DNA of 9,150 bases from Clostridiales bacterium (GCA_019418195.1 DYCJ01000049.1:1-9150); one strand, 5' to 3'. Counted from the first letter of the stretch, positions 1 to 6,833 are shown. The notes: generated by a model not told the origin, from the sequence alone. Numbers and translations are program-made.

Positions 1-208
1 AATCTACGATATAATTACCTGCATGTCCCCCGACAAACCCGGTGGCCGTCACATCCGCCCCGGCGATGGATGCCGGTTTCGACACGTTGAGTCCCTTTCC
101 GCCCGGCGTATAGGCACATTCTTTGACACGGTTCACCTCTCCGACCTGAAATCCGTCCACCACGTACCGTTTGTCGATCGCGGCATTCAGTGTCACTGTC
201 AGTATCAT
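1..208 (-). CDS. PfkB-family hexose kinase (1-phosphofructokinase / tagatose-6-phosphate kinase type), N-terminal fragment
   Basis: This is the first 69 codons of a gene that runs off the window at position 1. The translation begins MILTVTLNAAIDKRYVVDGF and continues with GEVNRV, then TPGGKGLNVSK (about residues 34-44) and GFVGG. These are the N-terminal substrate-binding signatures of the FruK/LacC branch of the PfkB (ribokinase) superfamily, which phosphorylates a ketose phosphate to a ketose 1,6-bisphosphate in the cytoplasm. One oddity is NAAID where the family usually has NPAID. The ATG at 208 is preceded by AGGAGG (216-221) with a 7-nt gap, and the TAG stop of the dehydrogenase gene overlaps this ribosome site, so the two are probably translationally coupled. 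With the aldolase at the head of the operon, it would supply the bisphosphate substrate. Tagatose-6-P and fructose-1-P specificity cannot be told apart from this fragment. Confidence 0.88.
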   Translation of the reverse strand, partial: MILTVTLNAAIDKRYVVDGFQVGEVNRVKECAYTPGGKGLNVSKPASIAGADVTATGFVGGHAGNYIVD

Positions 209-219
209 ATCAAAGCCTC

Positions 220-1269
220 CTAATCCTCATTGACCAGCATCAGTTTTCCTTTGACAAGTCCGGGCGTCTTAAACATCTGGAACGCCTCCTGCGCCTGGCT
301 CATCGGCATCTTCTTATAGATAAATTCCGGATCGACCTTGAGCTGCCCTGTTGCAAGATAGTGAGCGGTCAGATCCCACTCTTTGCCCGGGAACGGAGCG
401 CTGTAGGACATCCATGAACCGGTCAGTTTAAACTCCTTGCGGTTCATCTGTTCCCAGAGATCCTGTGTAAAGGACAGCGTTTCGTGAGGAGTTCCGATAA
501 AGCAGACATGTGCTTTATTTGCCGCAAGCTTAAATGCCATCTGCATCGTAGGCACCTGTCCGGCTGTCTCGAATACATATCCGTATCCCTTTCCGCCTGT
601 GACCGCCATCGCTTTCTCCATAAAGTCTTCTTCTGTTGTATTGATCACCTCGTCTGCTCCGAGACGTTTTGCCAGCTCCAGTCTTGCCTCACTGATATCG
701 AATACGACCACTTTCTTAGAGCCGAATATCTTCGCCCACTGCATCGTGAACATACCGACTGTTCCCCCGCCCAGGATTGCCACATACTGGCCGCCCTGAT
801 AATTATTCTGGTACAGGCCGTGGATCGCTACTGTTGCCGGCTCGAACATCGCCGCCTCCTCATACGGGATAGACGGATCAAATACGATGGCGTTCTGCTC
901 CGGTATTACCACATAGTCCGCGTTGCTCCCCTGTTCTCTTGATCCGATGAAGCTGTAGTGTTTACACAAGGAGAAATTACCGTTCTGGCAGTCATCGCAT
1001 TTCATACAGGGTTTCAGCGGAGCGCATGTCACATGGTCGCCCGCTTTCACTTTCGTCACGCCCTCACCCACTTCAGTCACATAGCCTGAAAACTCATGGC
1101 CCAGTACGATCGGATAGAAATGCACGCCGTGGTTGAGCACACGGGGGATATCAGAACCACAGATACCGGAAGCCATCACTCTGACTTTAACCTCTCCCGG
1201 ACCTGGCACCGGTTCTTCATAATCCATATAACGCACATCTTCATTTGCACATACAACAGCTGCTTTCAT
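220..1269 (-). CDS. gatD: GatD-like zinc-dependent polyol-phosphate dehydrogenase (galactitol-1-phosphate 5-dehydrogenase family)
   Basis: A 349-aa cytoplasmic medium-chain zinc dehydrogenase of full family length. Visible sites are catalytic zinc ligands C37 and H58-E59 (GHE) with E143 (EPATV), structural-zinc cysteines C88, C91, C94 and C102, and a Rossmann motif GGGTVG (167-172) followed by D191, which points to NAD. Several stretches match what I recall of E. coli GatD: GICGSDIPR, YPIVLGHEFSGY, FIGSR and especially GSWMSYSAPFPGKEW near residue 285. The predicted reaction is oxidation of a polyol phosphate to a ketose phosphate, for example galactitol-1-P to tagatose-6-P. The start at 1269 has AGGAGG at 1279-1284 inside the end of the kinase gene. 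The gene lies 2 nt after the FGGY kinase and 11 nt before the PfkB kinase. The family is secure, but the exact polyol is inferred; sorbitol-type or free-polyol substrates remain possible. Confidence 0.85.
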   Translation of the reverse strand: MKAAVVCANEDVRYMDYEEPVPGPGEVKVRVMASGICGSDIPRVLNHGVHFYPIVLGHEFSGYVTEVGEGVTKVKAGDHVTCAPLKPCMKCDDCQNGNFSLCKHYSFIGSREQGSNADYVVIPEQNAIVFDPSIPYEEAAMFEPATVAIHGLYQNNYQGGQYVAILGGGTVGMFTMQWAKIFGSKKVVVFDISEARLELAKRLGADEVINTTEEDFMEKAMAVTGGKGYGYVFETAGQVPTMQMAFKLAANKAHVCFIGTPHETLSFTQDLWEQMNRKEFKLTGSWMSYSAPFPGKEWDLTAHYLATGQLKVDPEFIYKKMPMSQAQEAFQMFKTPGLVKGKLMLVNED

Positions 1270-1271
1270 GT

Positions 1272-2792
1272 TTATCTGCCTCCTCTTTGTTTCATGATAC
1301 CTTTTAACTGTTGATAAAGTTCTATATATGTATTGTAATTTTCATCATACACCGCACGTTTTCCCTGATCCGGCTCATGGGATCTCTGATCCCTGACCGT
1401 CAGTCTGACTGCCTCTTCAAAATCTGCATACATTCCAATACCGACCCCTGCCAGTATCACAGCCCCAAGTGTGGTCGCCGTATCTGATGACGGGACAATG
1501 ATCGGTTTTCCTGTTATATCAGATTTAATCTGGGTCCAGAGAAGGGAATTAGCCGATCCGCCCATCGCGCGCATTACTGTTACTTTTGCACCGGCTTCCT
1601 CCGCAACATCAAGATTATGCTTGAGAGCATAGGCAGTACCTTCCATAGCTGCACGGATGAAATGGCCTTTCGTCTTGCTGAAATCAATGCCATAATATAC
1701 ACCTTTGGCGTCCGGGTCCCAGATCGGGGTTCTCTCTCCGGACATATACGGCAGGAAGATCAGGCCGTCACTGCCAGGCGCTGCTGCCGCCGCCTCTTCG
1801 TTAAACAGATCTAGAGAACTCTTTCCCTGTTTCTTTCCTTCCTCTCTCTCATAGGCACCGAACTCTTTTTCCAGCCAGCGCATTACTCCGCCGCCTCCGG
1901 TCGTACCGCCCTGCAGGAGCCAGTGTCCGGGAATCGCGTGATATCCCAGGATCAGTCGCTCGTCCGCCTGATATGTGTCAGTACAGATACTCATTCCGCC
2001 GGCCTGTCCGCCCTGCTCCTGAGTCTCTCCGCTGTGGATAACGCCCGCTCCGAGCGTACCGCATGCCGCATCCAGACCGCCTGCTGCCACCGGTGTTCCC
2101 GGCGCCAGTCCACACTGTGCCGCCGCCTCTTCGGTCACAGTCCCGATAATGTCATGGCATGCATGTATTTCCGGCAGTATATCCGGCGAGAATCCGAAAG
2201 CCGCACACATTTCTTCATCCCAGCATCCTTTTCTCATATCGAAACAGTGCAGCCCGTATCCCTGTGAAAGATCCTGACTGATCACGCCGGTCAGCCGGTA
2301 TGCGATAAAGCTGTTGGACTGCAGGATCTTGTATGTCTTTTCATATACTTCCGGCAGATTTCTCTGATACCAGATGATCTTCGGAGTCGTATATGAAGGC
2401 TGCAGCGGATTGCCGCATAATTCAAAAATTTTCTCCTTGCCGATCTTTTCATTATATTCATCACAGATATCTACTGCTCTTGTATCCATCCAGATCGGGG
2501 TATTGGTCAGGACATTTCCCTCGCGGTCAACCGCAATGGCAGACCAGCTCTGCCCGTCGATCCCTACTCCTTTGATCTCAGTCGGATCGATCCCGCCTTT
2601 TTTCAACACTTCCGGTATGGCTTTGCACACAGCATCCCACCATTCATCCGGATCCTGCTCCGCCCATCCCGGATGGGGGTAATACACCGGATAATCGCCG
2701 TTTCCTGACGCAGCCACCTGTCCGTTTCTCGTAAATGCAGCAATCTTGCAGGCACTCGTTCCGATGTCGATCCCTAACAAATATTCGCCCAT
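1272..2792 (-). CDS. FGGY-family carbohydrate kinase (xylulokinase-like)
   Basis: A 506-aa ATP-dependent sugar kinase of normal FGGY length with both actin-like domains. Evidence includes the phosphate-1 loop GIDIGTSACK (7-16), PGWAEQDPDEWW (41-52), WMDTR (101-105), the catalytic aspartate D241 in GGLDAACGTLGAG, the xylulokinase-type YMSGERTPIWDP block, and the C-terminal adenosine-site segment MGGSANSLLWTQI. The usual XylB motif GQMHG is replaced by GIDGQSWS (77-84), so the substrate is probably not D-xylulose. The gene starts at 2792 after a GAGGAG ribosome site, 21 nt downstream of the regulator gene. Next to a GatD-like dehydrogenase, a PfkB kinase and a bisphosphate aldolase, it may phosphorylate the incoming polyol or ketose in place of a PTS. 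That role is inferred. The last codons (RGGR) double as the ribosome site of the next gene. Confidence 0.88.
   Translation of the reverse strand: MGEYLLGIDIGTSACKIAAFTRNGQVAASGNGDYPVYYPHPGWAEQDPDEWWDAVCKAIPEVLKKGGIDPTEIKGVGIDGQSWSAIAVDREGNVLTNTPIWMDTRAVDICDEYNEKIGKEKIFELCGNPLQPSYTTPKIIWYQRNLPEVYEKTYKILQSNSFIAYRLTGVISQDLSQGYGLHCFDMRKGCWDEEMCAAFGFSPDILPEIHACHDIIGTVTEEAAAQCGLAPGTPVAAGGLDAACGTLGAGVIHSGETQEQGGQAGGMSICTDTYQADERLILGYHAIPGHWLLQGGTTGGGGVMRWLEKEFGAYEREEGKKQGKSSLDLFNEEAAAAAPGSDGLIFLPYMSGERTPIWDPDAKGVYYGIDFSKTKGHFIRAAMEGTAYALKHNLDVAEEAGAKVTVMRAMGGSANSLLWTQIKSDITGKPIIVPSSDTATTLGAVILAGVGIGMYADFEEAVRLTVRDQRSHEPDQGKRAVYDENYNTYIELYQQLKGIMKQRGGR
1279..1284 (-). promoter_or_regulatory. Ribosome binding site of the dehydrogenase, embedded in the kinase 3' end
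   Basis: AGGAGG on the minus strand lies 9 nt before the ATG at 1269 and is formed by the Arg-Gly-Gly codons that end the kinase gene. The kinase stop codon is 2 nt before the dehydrogenase start. This arrangement supports translational coupling and fixes the dehydrogenase start. Confidence 0.8.
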
Positions 2793-2813
2793 AATAATCT
2801 CCTCTATCCTGTA

Positions 2814-3863
2814 TCAGACTTTCCTGTTCAACGCCTTTACCGAGCGTCCTTCGACAAATCCTGTCTTTAAAGTCACGGTCACTGTCGTGCGCTCTCCGTC
2901 AGCTTCCTGCTGACCGGCATCCAGGATCCGGTCTTTGCCTTCCAGCTTTATGATCAAAGTCTCGGCAGCTTCCTGCGCGATCTTTGCCGTCGGCTGTGTA
3001 ACGATACTGAGCCTCGGGACAGATGCTTTTGCAAAATCAACATTATCGAAACCGATCACAGACAGTTCGTCCGGAACATGGATCCCCAGATCATTGATCT
3101 CCATTATAGCGCCGACCGTCATCTCATAGTTCGAAATAAATATGGCAGTCATATCCGGATTGGCTTCCCTCAGCCGTCGCATGGCGGCAGCGCCCCCGGC
3201 GATCGTATAATTACCGCGTGCGATCAGACTGTCGTCACATACGATCCCGCTTTCCCGGACGGCTTTCTGATATCCCCGCTGTCTCTCTCTGGCAGTATAG
3301 ACATCTTCCGGCCCGGCGATCATGCCGATCTTTGTATGTCCCGCCTGTATCAATCTTTTCACTGCGTCCTCTGCTGCACCTTCGTTGTCCACCAGAATAC
3401 AGTCACAGGCGACATCTCTCATTTTACGATCGATCATCACAACCGGTTTCCCTGCTCTGAGGAATTTCTGAAAACCAGGATCTGATGTTCCTGTCGGCAT
3501 GACGATCAGACCGTCTACCCGCCTGTGATAAAGAAAATCAACAGCCTCTTTTTCCCGTTCCGGATCGGAACGGCAGTCACAGATCATGGTCGCATAGCCA
3601 TGGCTTCTTAAAATATCTTCTGCCTCCGTAATGATCTCCGCAAAGAAAATATTATTAAGCTCAGGGATAACGATCCCTATAGTTTTCGTCCGATTCGTCT
3701 TGAGCCCTCTTGCGACTTCATTTACTTCAAAATGAAGCTCTCTGATCGCTTCTTCGATCTTAATGCGGTTCTTCTCCCGAACATTGCCGCCATTTAAATA
3801 AGAAGAAATAGTGGCCAGCCCGAGACCGGTACGCTTTGCGATATCTTTCATCGTCGCTCCCAT
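2814..3863 (-). CDS. LacI-family transcriptional regulator of the sugar operon
   Basis: A 349-aa LacI/GalR-type repressor. Numbered from the ATG at 3863, residues 5-26 (MKDIAKRTGLGLATISSYLNGG) form the DNA-binding helix-turn-helix. A hinge helix follows (NEVARGLKTNRT), then a periplasmic-binding-protein-like effector domain starting TIGIVIPELNNIFFAEI and ending near SVIGFDNVDFAKASVPRLSIVTQP. I chose 3863 because AAGGCGG stands 8 nt upstream and the product then has the usual family length. An upstream ATG at 3917 would overlap the aldolase gene and add a basic tail not typical of the family. The gene sits second in the operon, 26 nt after the aldolase and 21 nt before the kinase. The CG-centred palindrome at 4762-4781 is its likely operator, implying autoregulation. 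The effector is unknown, probably the pathway sugar or a phosphorylated intermediate. Confidence 0.9.
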   Translation of the reverse strand: MGATMKDIAKRTGLGLATISSYLNGGNVREKNRIKIEEAIRELHFEVNEVARGLKTNRTKTIGIVIPELNNIFFAEIITEAEDILRSHGYATMICDCRSDPEREKEAVDFLYHRRVDGLIVMPTGTSDPGFQKFLRAGKPVVMIDRKMRDVACDCILVDNEGAAEDAVKRLIQAGHTKIGMIAGPEDVYTARERQRGYQKAVRESGIVCDDSLIARGNYTIAGGAAAMRRLREANPDMTAIFISNYEMTVGAIMEINDLGIHVPDELSVIGFDNVDFAKASVPRLSIVTQPTAKIAQEAAETLIIKLEGKDRILDAGQQEADGERTTVTVTLKTGFVEGRSVKALNRKV

Positions 3864-3889
3864 TATGCACACCGCCTTTTTATATGATC

Positions 3890-4741
3890 TTACTCTGCCT
3901 TTCCGTCGCAGCCGCACATCTTCATACGGATCTTAACCTGCTCTTTGACTGCTTCCATTCCGACATTGCCCAGTTTCTTCGGATCGTATGTCTCAGGCTT
4001 CTCCTCAAGGAGCTTCTTGACAGCGGCTGTGTATGCAGCTCTTAACTCTGTTGCAAAATTCACTTTGCACATACCGCGCTCCACACACTCTCTGACATCC
4101 TCTTCGCTCAGTCCGGATGCTCCGTGAAGTACCAGCGGCACGGATACAACTTCTTTGATCGCGCTTACCCTTGGTTTGTCAAGCACCGGTGTGCCTACAT
4201 AGAATCCATGGGCCGTTCCGATCGCAACTGCAAGGGAAGAAATACCTGTACGCTCTGCGAACTCTTTTGCTTCCATCGGATCTGTATTAGTATCTGCATC
4301 TGCCTCAAGATCATCTTCCTTGCCGCCGACTTTTCCAAGCTCGGCCTCAACCGGGATACCGATCGCTTTTGCAACGTCTACAACTTTCTTTGTGATCGCG
4401 ATATTATTTTCGAAATCCTCATGTGAACCATCGATCATGACAGATGTGTAGCCTGCTTTCATTGCCTGTACGGCAAGATCAAAGCTGTTGCCATGGTCCA
4501 GATGCAGGCACACTGGAACGGATACTTTTGCAGCTTCCGCTTTTACGATTGCAGCGTAAGTTTCAACTGTTCCGTATTTAATCGTACCGGGCGTGGTCTG
4601 AAGCATAACGGGTGCTTTCAGCTCCTCAGCCGCTGCGAGCACCGCCTTGACCATCTCCATGTTTTCGACGTTGAACGCACCTACTGCGTAACCGCCTTTC
4701 TGAGCATCTAAGAGCATTTTTTCCGAAGTAACTAATGGCAT
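3890..4741 (-). CDS. Class II ketose-bisphosphate aldolase (GatY/KbaY/Fba family)
   Basis: A 283-aa cytoplasmic zinc aldolase, the length expected for the tagatose/fructose-1,6-bisphosphate aldolase family. It splits a ketose 1,6-bisphosphate into dihydroxyacetone phosphate and glyceraldehyde 3-phosphate. Visible active-site elements are D82 and zinc ligand H83 in HLDHG, E134 in EAELGKVGG, zinc ligand H178 in GTAHGFY, and H206 in LHGASGL. D82 and H83 fall at the same numbers I recall for E. coli GatY. It starts at 4741 behind AAGGAGG with a 7-nt gap and is the first gene of the operon, directly after the promoter and palindromic operator. The C-terminus is cysteine-containing (KMCGCDGKAE). 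The GatD-like neighbour favours tagatose-1,6-bisphosphate as substrate, but fructose-1,6-bisphosphate cannot be excluded from sequence alone. Confidence 0.9.
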   Translation of the reverse strand: MPLVTSEKMLLDAQKGGYAVGAFNVENMEMVKAVLAAAEELKAPVMLQTTPGTIKYGTVETYAAIVKAEAAKVSVPVCLHLDHGNSFDLAVQAMKAGYTSVMIDGSHEDFENNIAITKKVVDVAKAIGIPVEAELGKVGGKEDDLEADADTNTDPMEAKEFAERTGISSLAVAIGTAHGFYVGTPVLDKPRVSAIKEVVSVPLVLHGASGLSEEDVRECVERGMCKVNFATELRAAYTAAVKKLLEEKPETYDPKKLGNVGMEAVKEQVKIRMKMCGCDGKAE

Positions 4742-4761
4742 GATATTTCCTCCTTCTTTTT

Positions 4762-4781
4762 AAACCGAAACGTTTCGGTTT
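4762..4781. promoter_or_regulatory. Perfect 20-bp palindrome, likely LacI-family operator
   Basis: AAACCGAAACGTTTCGGTTT is a perfect inverted repeat with a central CG, the hallmark of LacI/GalR operators into whose centre the hinge helices insert. It lies about +7 to +26 relative to the predicted start point and just upstream of the aldolase ribosome site, so a bound repressor would block initiation or early elongation. The LacI-type regulator encoded two genes into this transcription unit is the natural ligand (inferred). In RNA the same bases could fold into a hairpin next to the 5' end. Confidence 0.85.
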
Positions 4782-4794
4782 TTCTTATGTTTTT

Positions 4795-4823
4795 ATATTA
4801 ATACATGCCCCGTATGAAGTCAA
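4795..4823 (-). promoter_or_regulatory. Sigma-A promoter of the aldolase-led operon
   Basis: On the minus strand, -35 TTGACT (4818-4823) and -10 TAATAT (4795-4800) are separated by exactly 17 bp. Transcription would start near 4788, giving a leader of about 47 nt that contains the palindromic operator and the AAGGAGG ribosome site. No other convincing promoter was seen down to position 1, so all five genes probably share this one. Confidence 0.8.
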
Positions 4824-4857
4824 GACAATTTTCTACATTTTATCAATCAATAAAGAA

Positions 4858-4879
4858 GGAGTCCCCGATAGGGAACTCC
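4858..4879 (-). terminator. Intrinsic terminator after the M56 protease gene
   Basis: The arms GGAGTCCC and GGGAACTCC form an 8-bp stem with one bulged A around a short CGATA loop. On the minus strand the stem is followed by TTCTTTATT. It lies about 34 nt beyond the protease stop codon and separates the BlaI/M56 unit from the sugar operon promoter. The T-tract is interrupted, so its efficiency is uncertain. Confidence 0.65.
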
Positions 4880-4912
4880 CATATTTGCTGAAAATTCATG
4901 CTTTCACTGCTC

Positions 4913-6379
4913 TCAGGCGAAAGAACAGATCTGCTCCCAGTCGACCGGTTCTGTCAGGTGGTACAATACCGGTCTCTGTCCGGGAACATTCACTTCCATA
5001 TATTCATCGAATATATAAAATTCCGCCACATTCCTGACAACGCCGTACAGCACCGGTTCTTCGTCAGTTACCAGTGTATTATATTTGCTGAGCACCCGAT
5101 CCGCCTGAAAACCGGAAAGGTATTCCGTCAGTTTATCCGTGTCACTGACCGGTACGAACTGCCCCGTATCTGCTGCGGTCTGATCTATATTTCCATCCGA
5201 TGTGACACCGGCTTCTGAAATCCCGTCAGCTCGAAGCCGGAGTATACTGTCGACCGTATCCCGGTCTGTTGCAAGACTGATCTTCCCCGCGCAGAAAACA
5301 CTTACCGCCATTACGATAAATAAGAGGACAGTCCCCAGTCTTTTCTTCCTGCCGCGCATGGTTGCCCTCATGCGATATCTCAGGGTTCTCGCAGAAGACG
5401 ACAGACAGGTAGTAAATCCACGGGCATTCCCCGCTGTCGTCAGTAGCAGTTCTGCATATTTCTTTCGTTCCTCAGCGCCGGCGTCTTTCAGTACGATCTC
5501 GTCACAGGAAAGCTCCAGGTCGTCTTCTGCTTTCTTTATAGCCATCCATACCAGAGGATGCAGCCAGCCAAGGGCATTGCAGAATCTCAGGAAAAATTTA
5601 GTGTGGACATCGTTTCGCTGTATGTGGTGCAGCTCGTGCGATAAGATAAGTTCTGCCTCCCCGGTCGAATACGTCTTTTCCGGAAGGTATGTGATCCTGT
5701 GATTTTTTCGCATTCCCACAGTCAGTGGTGTATGGATTACACTGCAGTACCTCAGCTCTATCGGGAAATACATTTCCATTTCCTCTTTCAGACTGTCCCA
5801 CATTTCTGCGAGTTCGCTGTCGTCTGCAGGGCGGGAATGCTTCTTCAATTTCCTGACAAACCATAAATGAGAAATTATCTGCTGTGAAAATATGATGACA
5901 AATCCGGCGGACCAGACGACAAGCAGTACTCTCAGGAGCATTTCCGGAATATAGAGAACGGCTGCGGGCTCGGTTGTTATATTAAACAGCATATGAGGCT
6001 GATAAAATAAAAACACCGGGATCAGCCAGAACGTGGCGCAGGTCTTTGCTGTATAATACCTTCTCAGAACCGGCAGGAGAAAAAGAAGCAGAGTGAAATA
6101 GGCACTGACAAATATAAAAATGTCTATAGCAATACTCAAGATATACTGTTTCCCGTCCAAAGCCCCATACAGCCAGTAAAAAAGCACCGTATACATAACA
6201 AGCAGGATTGGAAATATGATCGGATCAAACCAGACTACAGTATCTCCTTTTTCAGCTTTCCATTCGCTTAATCCGCCGTTCTCGGCTTTCCATGATCTAC
6301 GAAAACCGATTGCCAGAATAGTCGCCAGAAACAAAGCCCAGAACCCCCGCAGCATATATGCAGCAGTCAGATCTGTCAT
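4913..6379 (-). CDS. BlaR1-like M56 family membrane zinc metalloprotease without penicillin-binding domain
   Basis: A 488-aa predicted integral membrane protein. Hydrophobic segments lie near residues 7-27, 51-74, 79-104, 114-134 and 146-172. A cytoplasmic M56 peptidase region carries HELHH (248-252; H248 and H252 bind zinc, E249 is catalytic) and EDDLELSCDE (285-294), which supplies the third ligand. A last membrane segment (about 349-366) leads to a tail of about 120 residues. In BlaR1/MecR1 this protease inactivates the BlaI repressor after a C-terminal beta-lactam sensor is acylated. Here the tail is much shorter than a transpeptidase domain and I see no SxxK or KTG motif, so the signal is probably something else. 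The ATG at 6379 directly abuts the TAG stop of the repressor gene, and its ribosome site GGAG (6386-6389) lies inside that gene. The family is secure; the inducer and physiological target are unknown. Confidence 0.88.
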   Translation of the reverse strand: MTDLTAAYMLRGFWALFLATILAIGFRRSWKAENGGLSEWKAEKGDTVVWFDPIIFPILLVMYTVLFYWLYGALDGKQYILSIAIDIFIFVSAYFTLLLFLLPVLRRYYTAKTCATFWLIPVFLFYQPHMLFNITTEPAAVLYIPEMLLRVLLVVWSAGFVIIFSQQIISHLWFVRKLKKHSRPADDSELAEMWDSLKEEMEMYFPIELRYCSVIHTPLTVGMRKNHRITYLPEKTYSTGEAELILSHELHHIQRNDVHTKFFLRFCNALGWLHPLVWMAIKKAEDDLELSCDEIVLKDAGAEERKKYAELLLTTAGNARGFTTCLSSSARTLRYRMRATMRGRKKRLGTVLLFIVMAVSVFCAGKISLATDRDTVDSILRLRADGISEAGVTSDGNIDQTAADTGQFVPVSDTDKLTEYLSGFQADRVLSKYNTLVTDEEPVLYGVVRNVAEFYIFDEYMEVNVPGQRPVLYHLTEPVDWEQICSFA

Positions 6380-6763
6380 CTACAACTCCCCCTTTTCGAG
6401 CAGCTTTCTCAATTCTTCCAGTTCCTCTTTCTTAACACCGCTGTCGCACAAAGCAGTGGCAAAACCGGCGACCGATCCGTGAAACAGCCTGTCCAGGAAC
6501 GATCTGCTCTCCACCGCAAGATACTCCTTTTCCGAAACAAGCGGTTCATACAAATTGGTTCTCCCTTCTTTTTGAAGGGAAAGGAAGCCCTTATCACAGA
6601 GTCGTGTCAACAATGTCAGTATAGTTGTCGGTGCCAGCGGATGTGTCATATTCAGCGTGCTCTCGATCGTCATTCTGGATACAGGTGTTGTCTCATGCCA
6701 TATAATCTGCATGATCTCAAGTTCACTCTCCGGAAGACGTTTTATCTCTCTGGTATCCATCAT
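6380..6763 (-). CDS. BlaI/MecI/CopY-family transcriptional repressor
   Basis: A small cytoplasmic winged-helix repressor of 127 aa, typical for the family. The start region MMDTREIKRLPESELEIMQIIW matches the usual family opening. It is followed by the recognition region (LAPTTILTLLTRLCDKGFL), the wing (KEGRTNLYEPLVSEKEYL) and a helical dimerisation tail ending in ELEELRKLLEKGEL. The start at 6763 sits 5 nt after AAGGAG; the next codon, ATG at 6760, has an 8-nt spacing and is equally acceptable. A longer reading from 6805 would begin inside the promoter and is rejected. The protein should bind the two operators at 6787-6802 and 6811-6826, shutting off itself and the M56 protease until the protease inactivates it. 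The gene is fused stop-to-start (TAGATG) with the protease gene. Genes it controls elsewhere cannot be seen, apart from a possible half-site at 7084-7092. Confidence 0.92.
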   Translation of the reverse strand: MMDTREIKRLPESELEIMQIIWHETTPVSRMTIESTLNMTHPLAPTTILTLLTRLCDKGFLSLQKEGRTNLYEPLVSEKEYLAVESRSFLDRLFHGSVAGFATALCDSGVKKEELEELRKLLEKGEL

Positions 6764-6786
6764 GTCATCTCCTTTCTCTATCGCAT

Positions 6787-6802
6787 TTCTACTATTGTAG
6801 AA
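6787..6802. promoter_or_regulatory. BlaI-type operator 1, over the transcription start
   Basis: TTCTACTATTGTAGAA is a dyad with arms TTCTAC/GTAGAA around a 4-bp centre, containing the TAC/GTA core of BlaI/MecI boxes. It covers the predicted start point near 6798, just downstream of the -10 element. Confidence 0.82.
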
Positions 6803-6804
6803 CA

Positions 6805-6833
6805 ATTATATTCTACAATAGTAGAAAAGTCAA
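6805..6833 (-). promoter_or_regulatory. Sigma-A promoter of the BlaI/M56 operon
   Basis: Minus-strand -35 TTGACT (6828-6833) and a perfect -10 TATAAT (6805-6810) are spaced 17 bp apart. The predicted start is near 6798, about 35 nt before the repressor ATG. The promoter should be strong but is overlain by two repressor boxes. Confidence 0.88.
6811..6826. promoter_or_regulatory. BlaI-type operator 2, within the -35/-10 spacer
   Basis: TTCTACAATAGTAGAA is the exact reverse complement of operator 1, 24 bp away centre to centre. It occupies 16 of the 17 bp between the -35 and -10 hexamers, so a bound repressor dimer would directly exclude RNA polymerase. Confidence 0.85.

Noticed and set aside
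484..942. A 152-codon plus-strand open frame
   Set aside because: It is antisense to the dehydrogenase gene. Its His/Cys/Arg-rich translation has no family features or ribosome site.
3864..3917. Upstream start for the LacI-family gene at 3917
   Set aside because: It would overlap the aldolase gene by 28 nt and add a basic 18-residue extension. The ATG at 3863 has a good ribosome site and gives the normal family N-terminus.
4762..4781. The palindrome as a CcpA cre site
   Set aside because: It shares the central CG, but the outer positions (CCG/CGG instead of TGW/WCA) do not fit the cre consensus. The local LacI-type regulator is a simpler explanation.
5202..5702. A 166-codon plus-strand open frame
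   Set aside because: It lies wholly opposite the M56 protease gene, including its HELHH region, and its serine/arginine-rich translation is typical of an antisense shadow.
6764..6805. Upstream start for the BlaI-type gene at 6805
   Set aside because: The codon falls inside the -10 element and operator 1, ahead of the predicted transcription start.
6380..6833. Classical beta-lactam resistance (blaI-blaR1-blaZ) cassette
   Set aside because: No beta-lactamase or PBP gene is adjacent and the protease lacks a penicillin-binding sensor domain.
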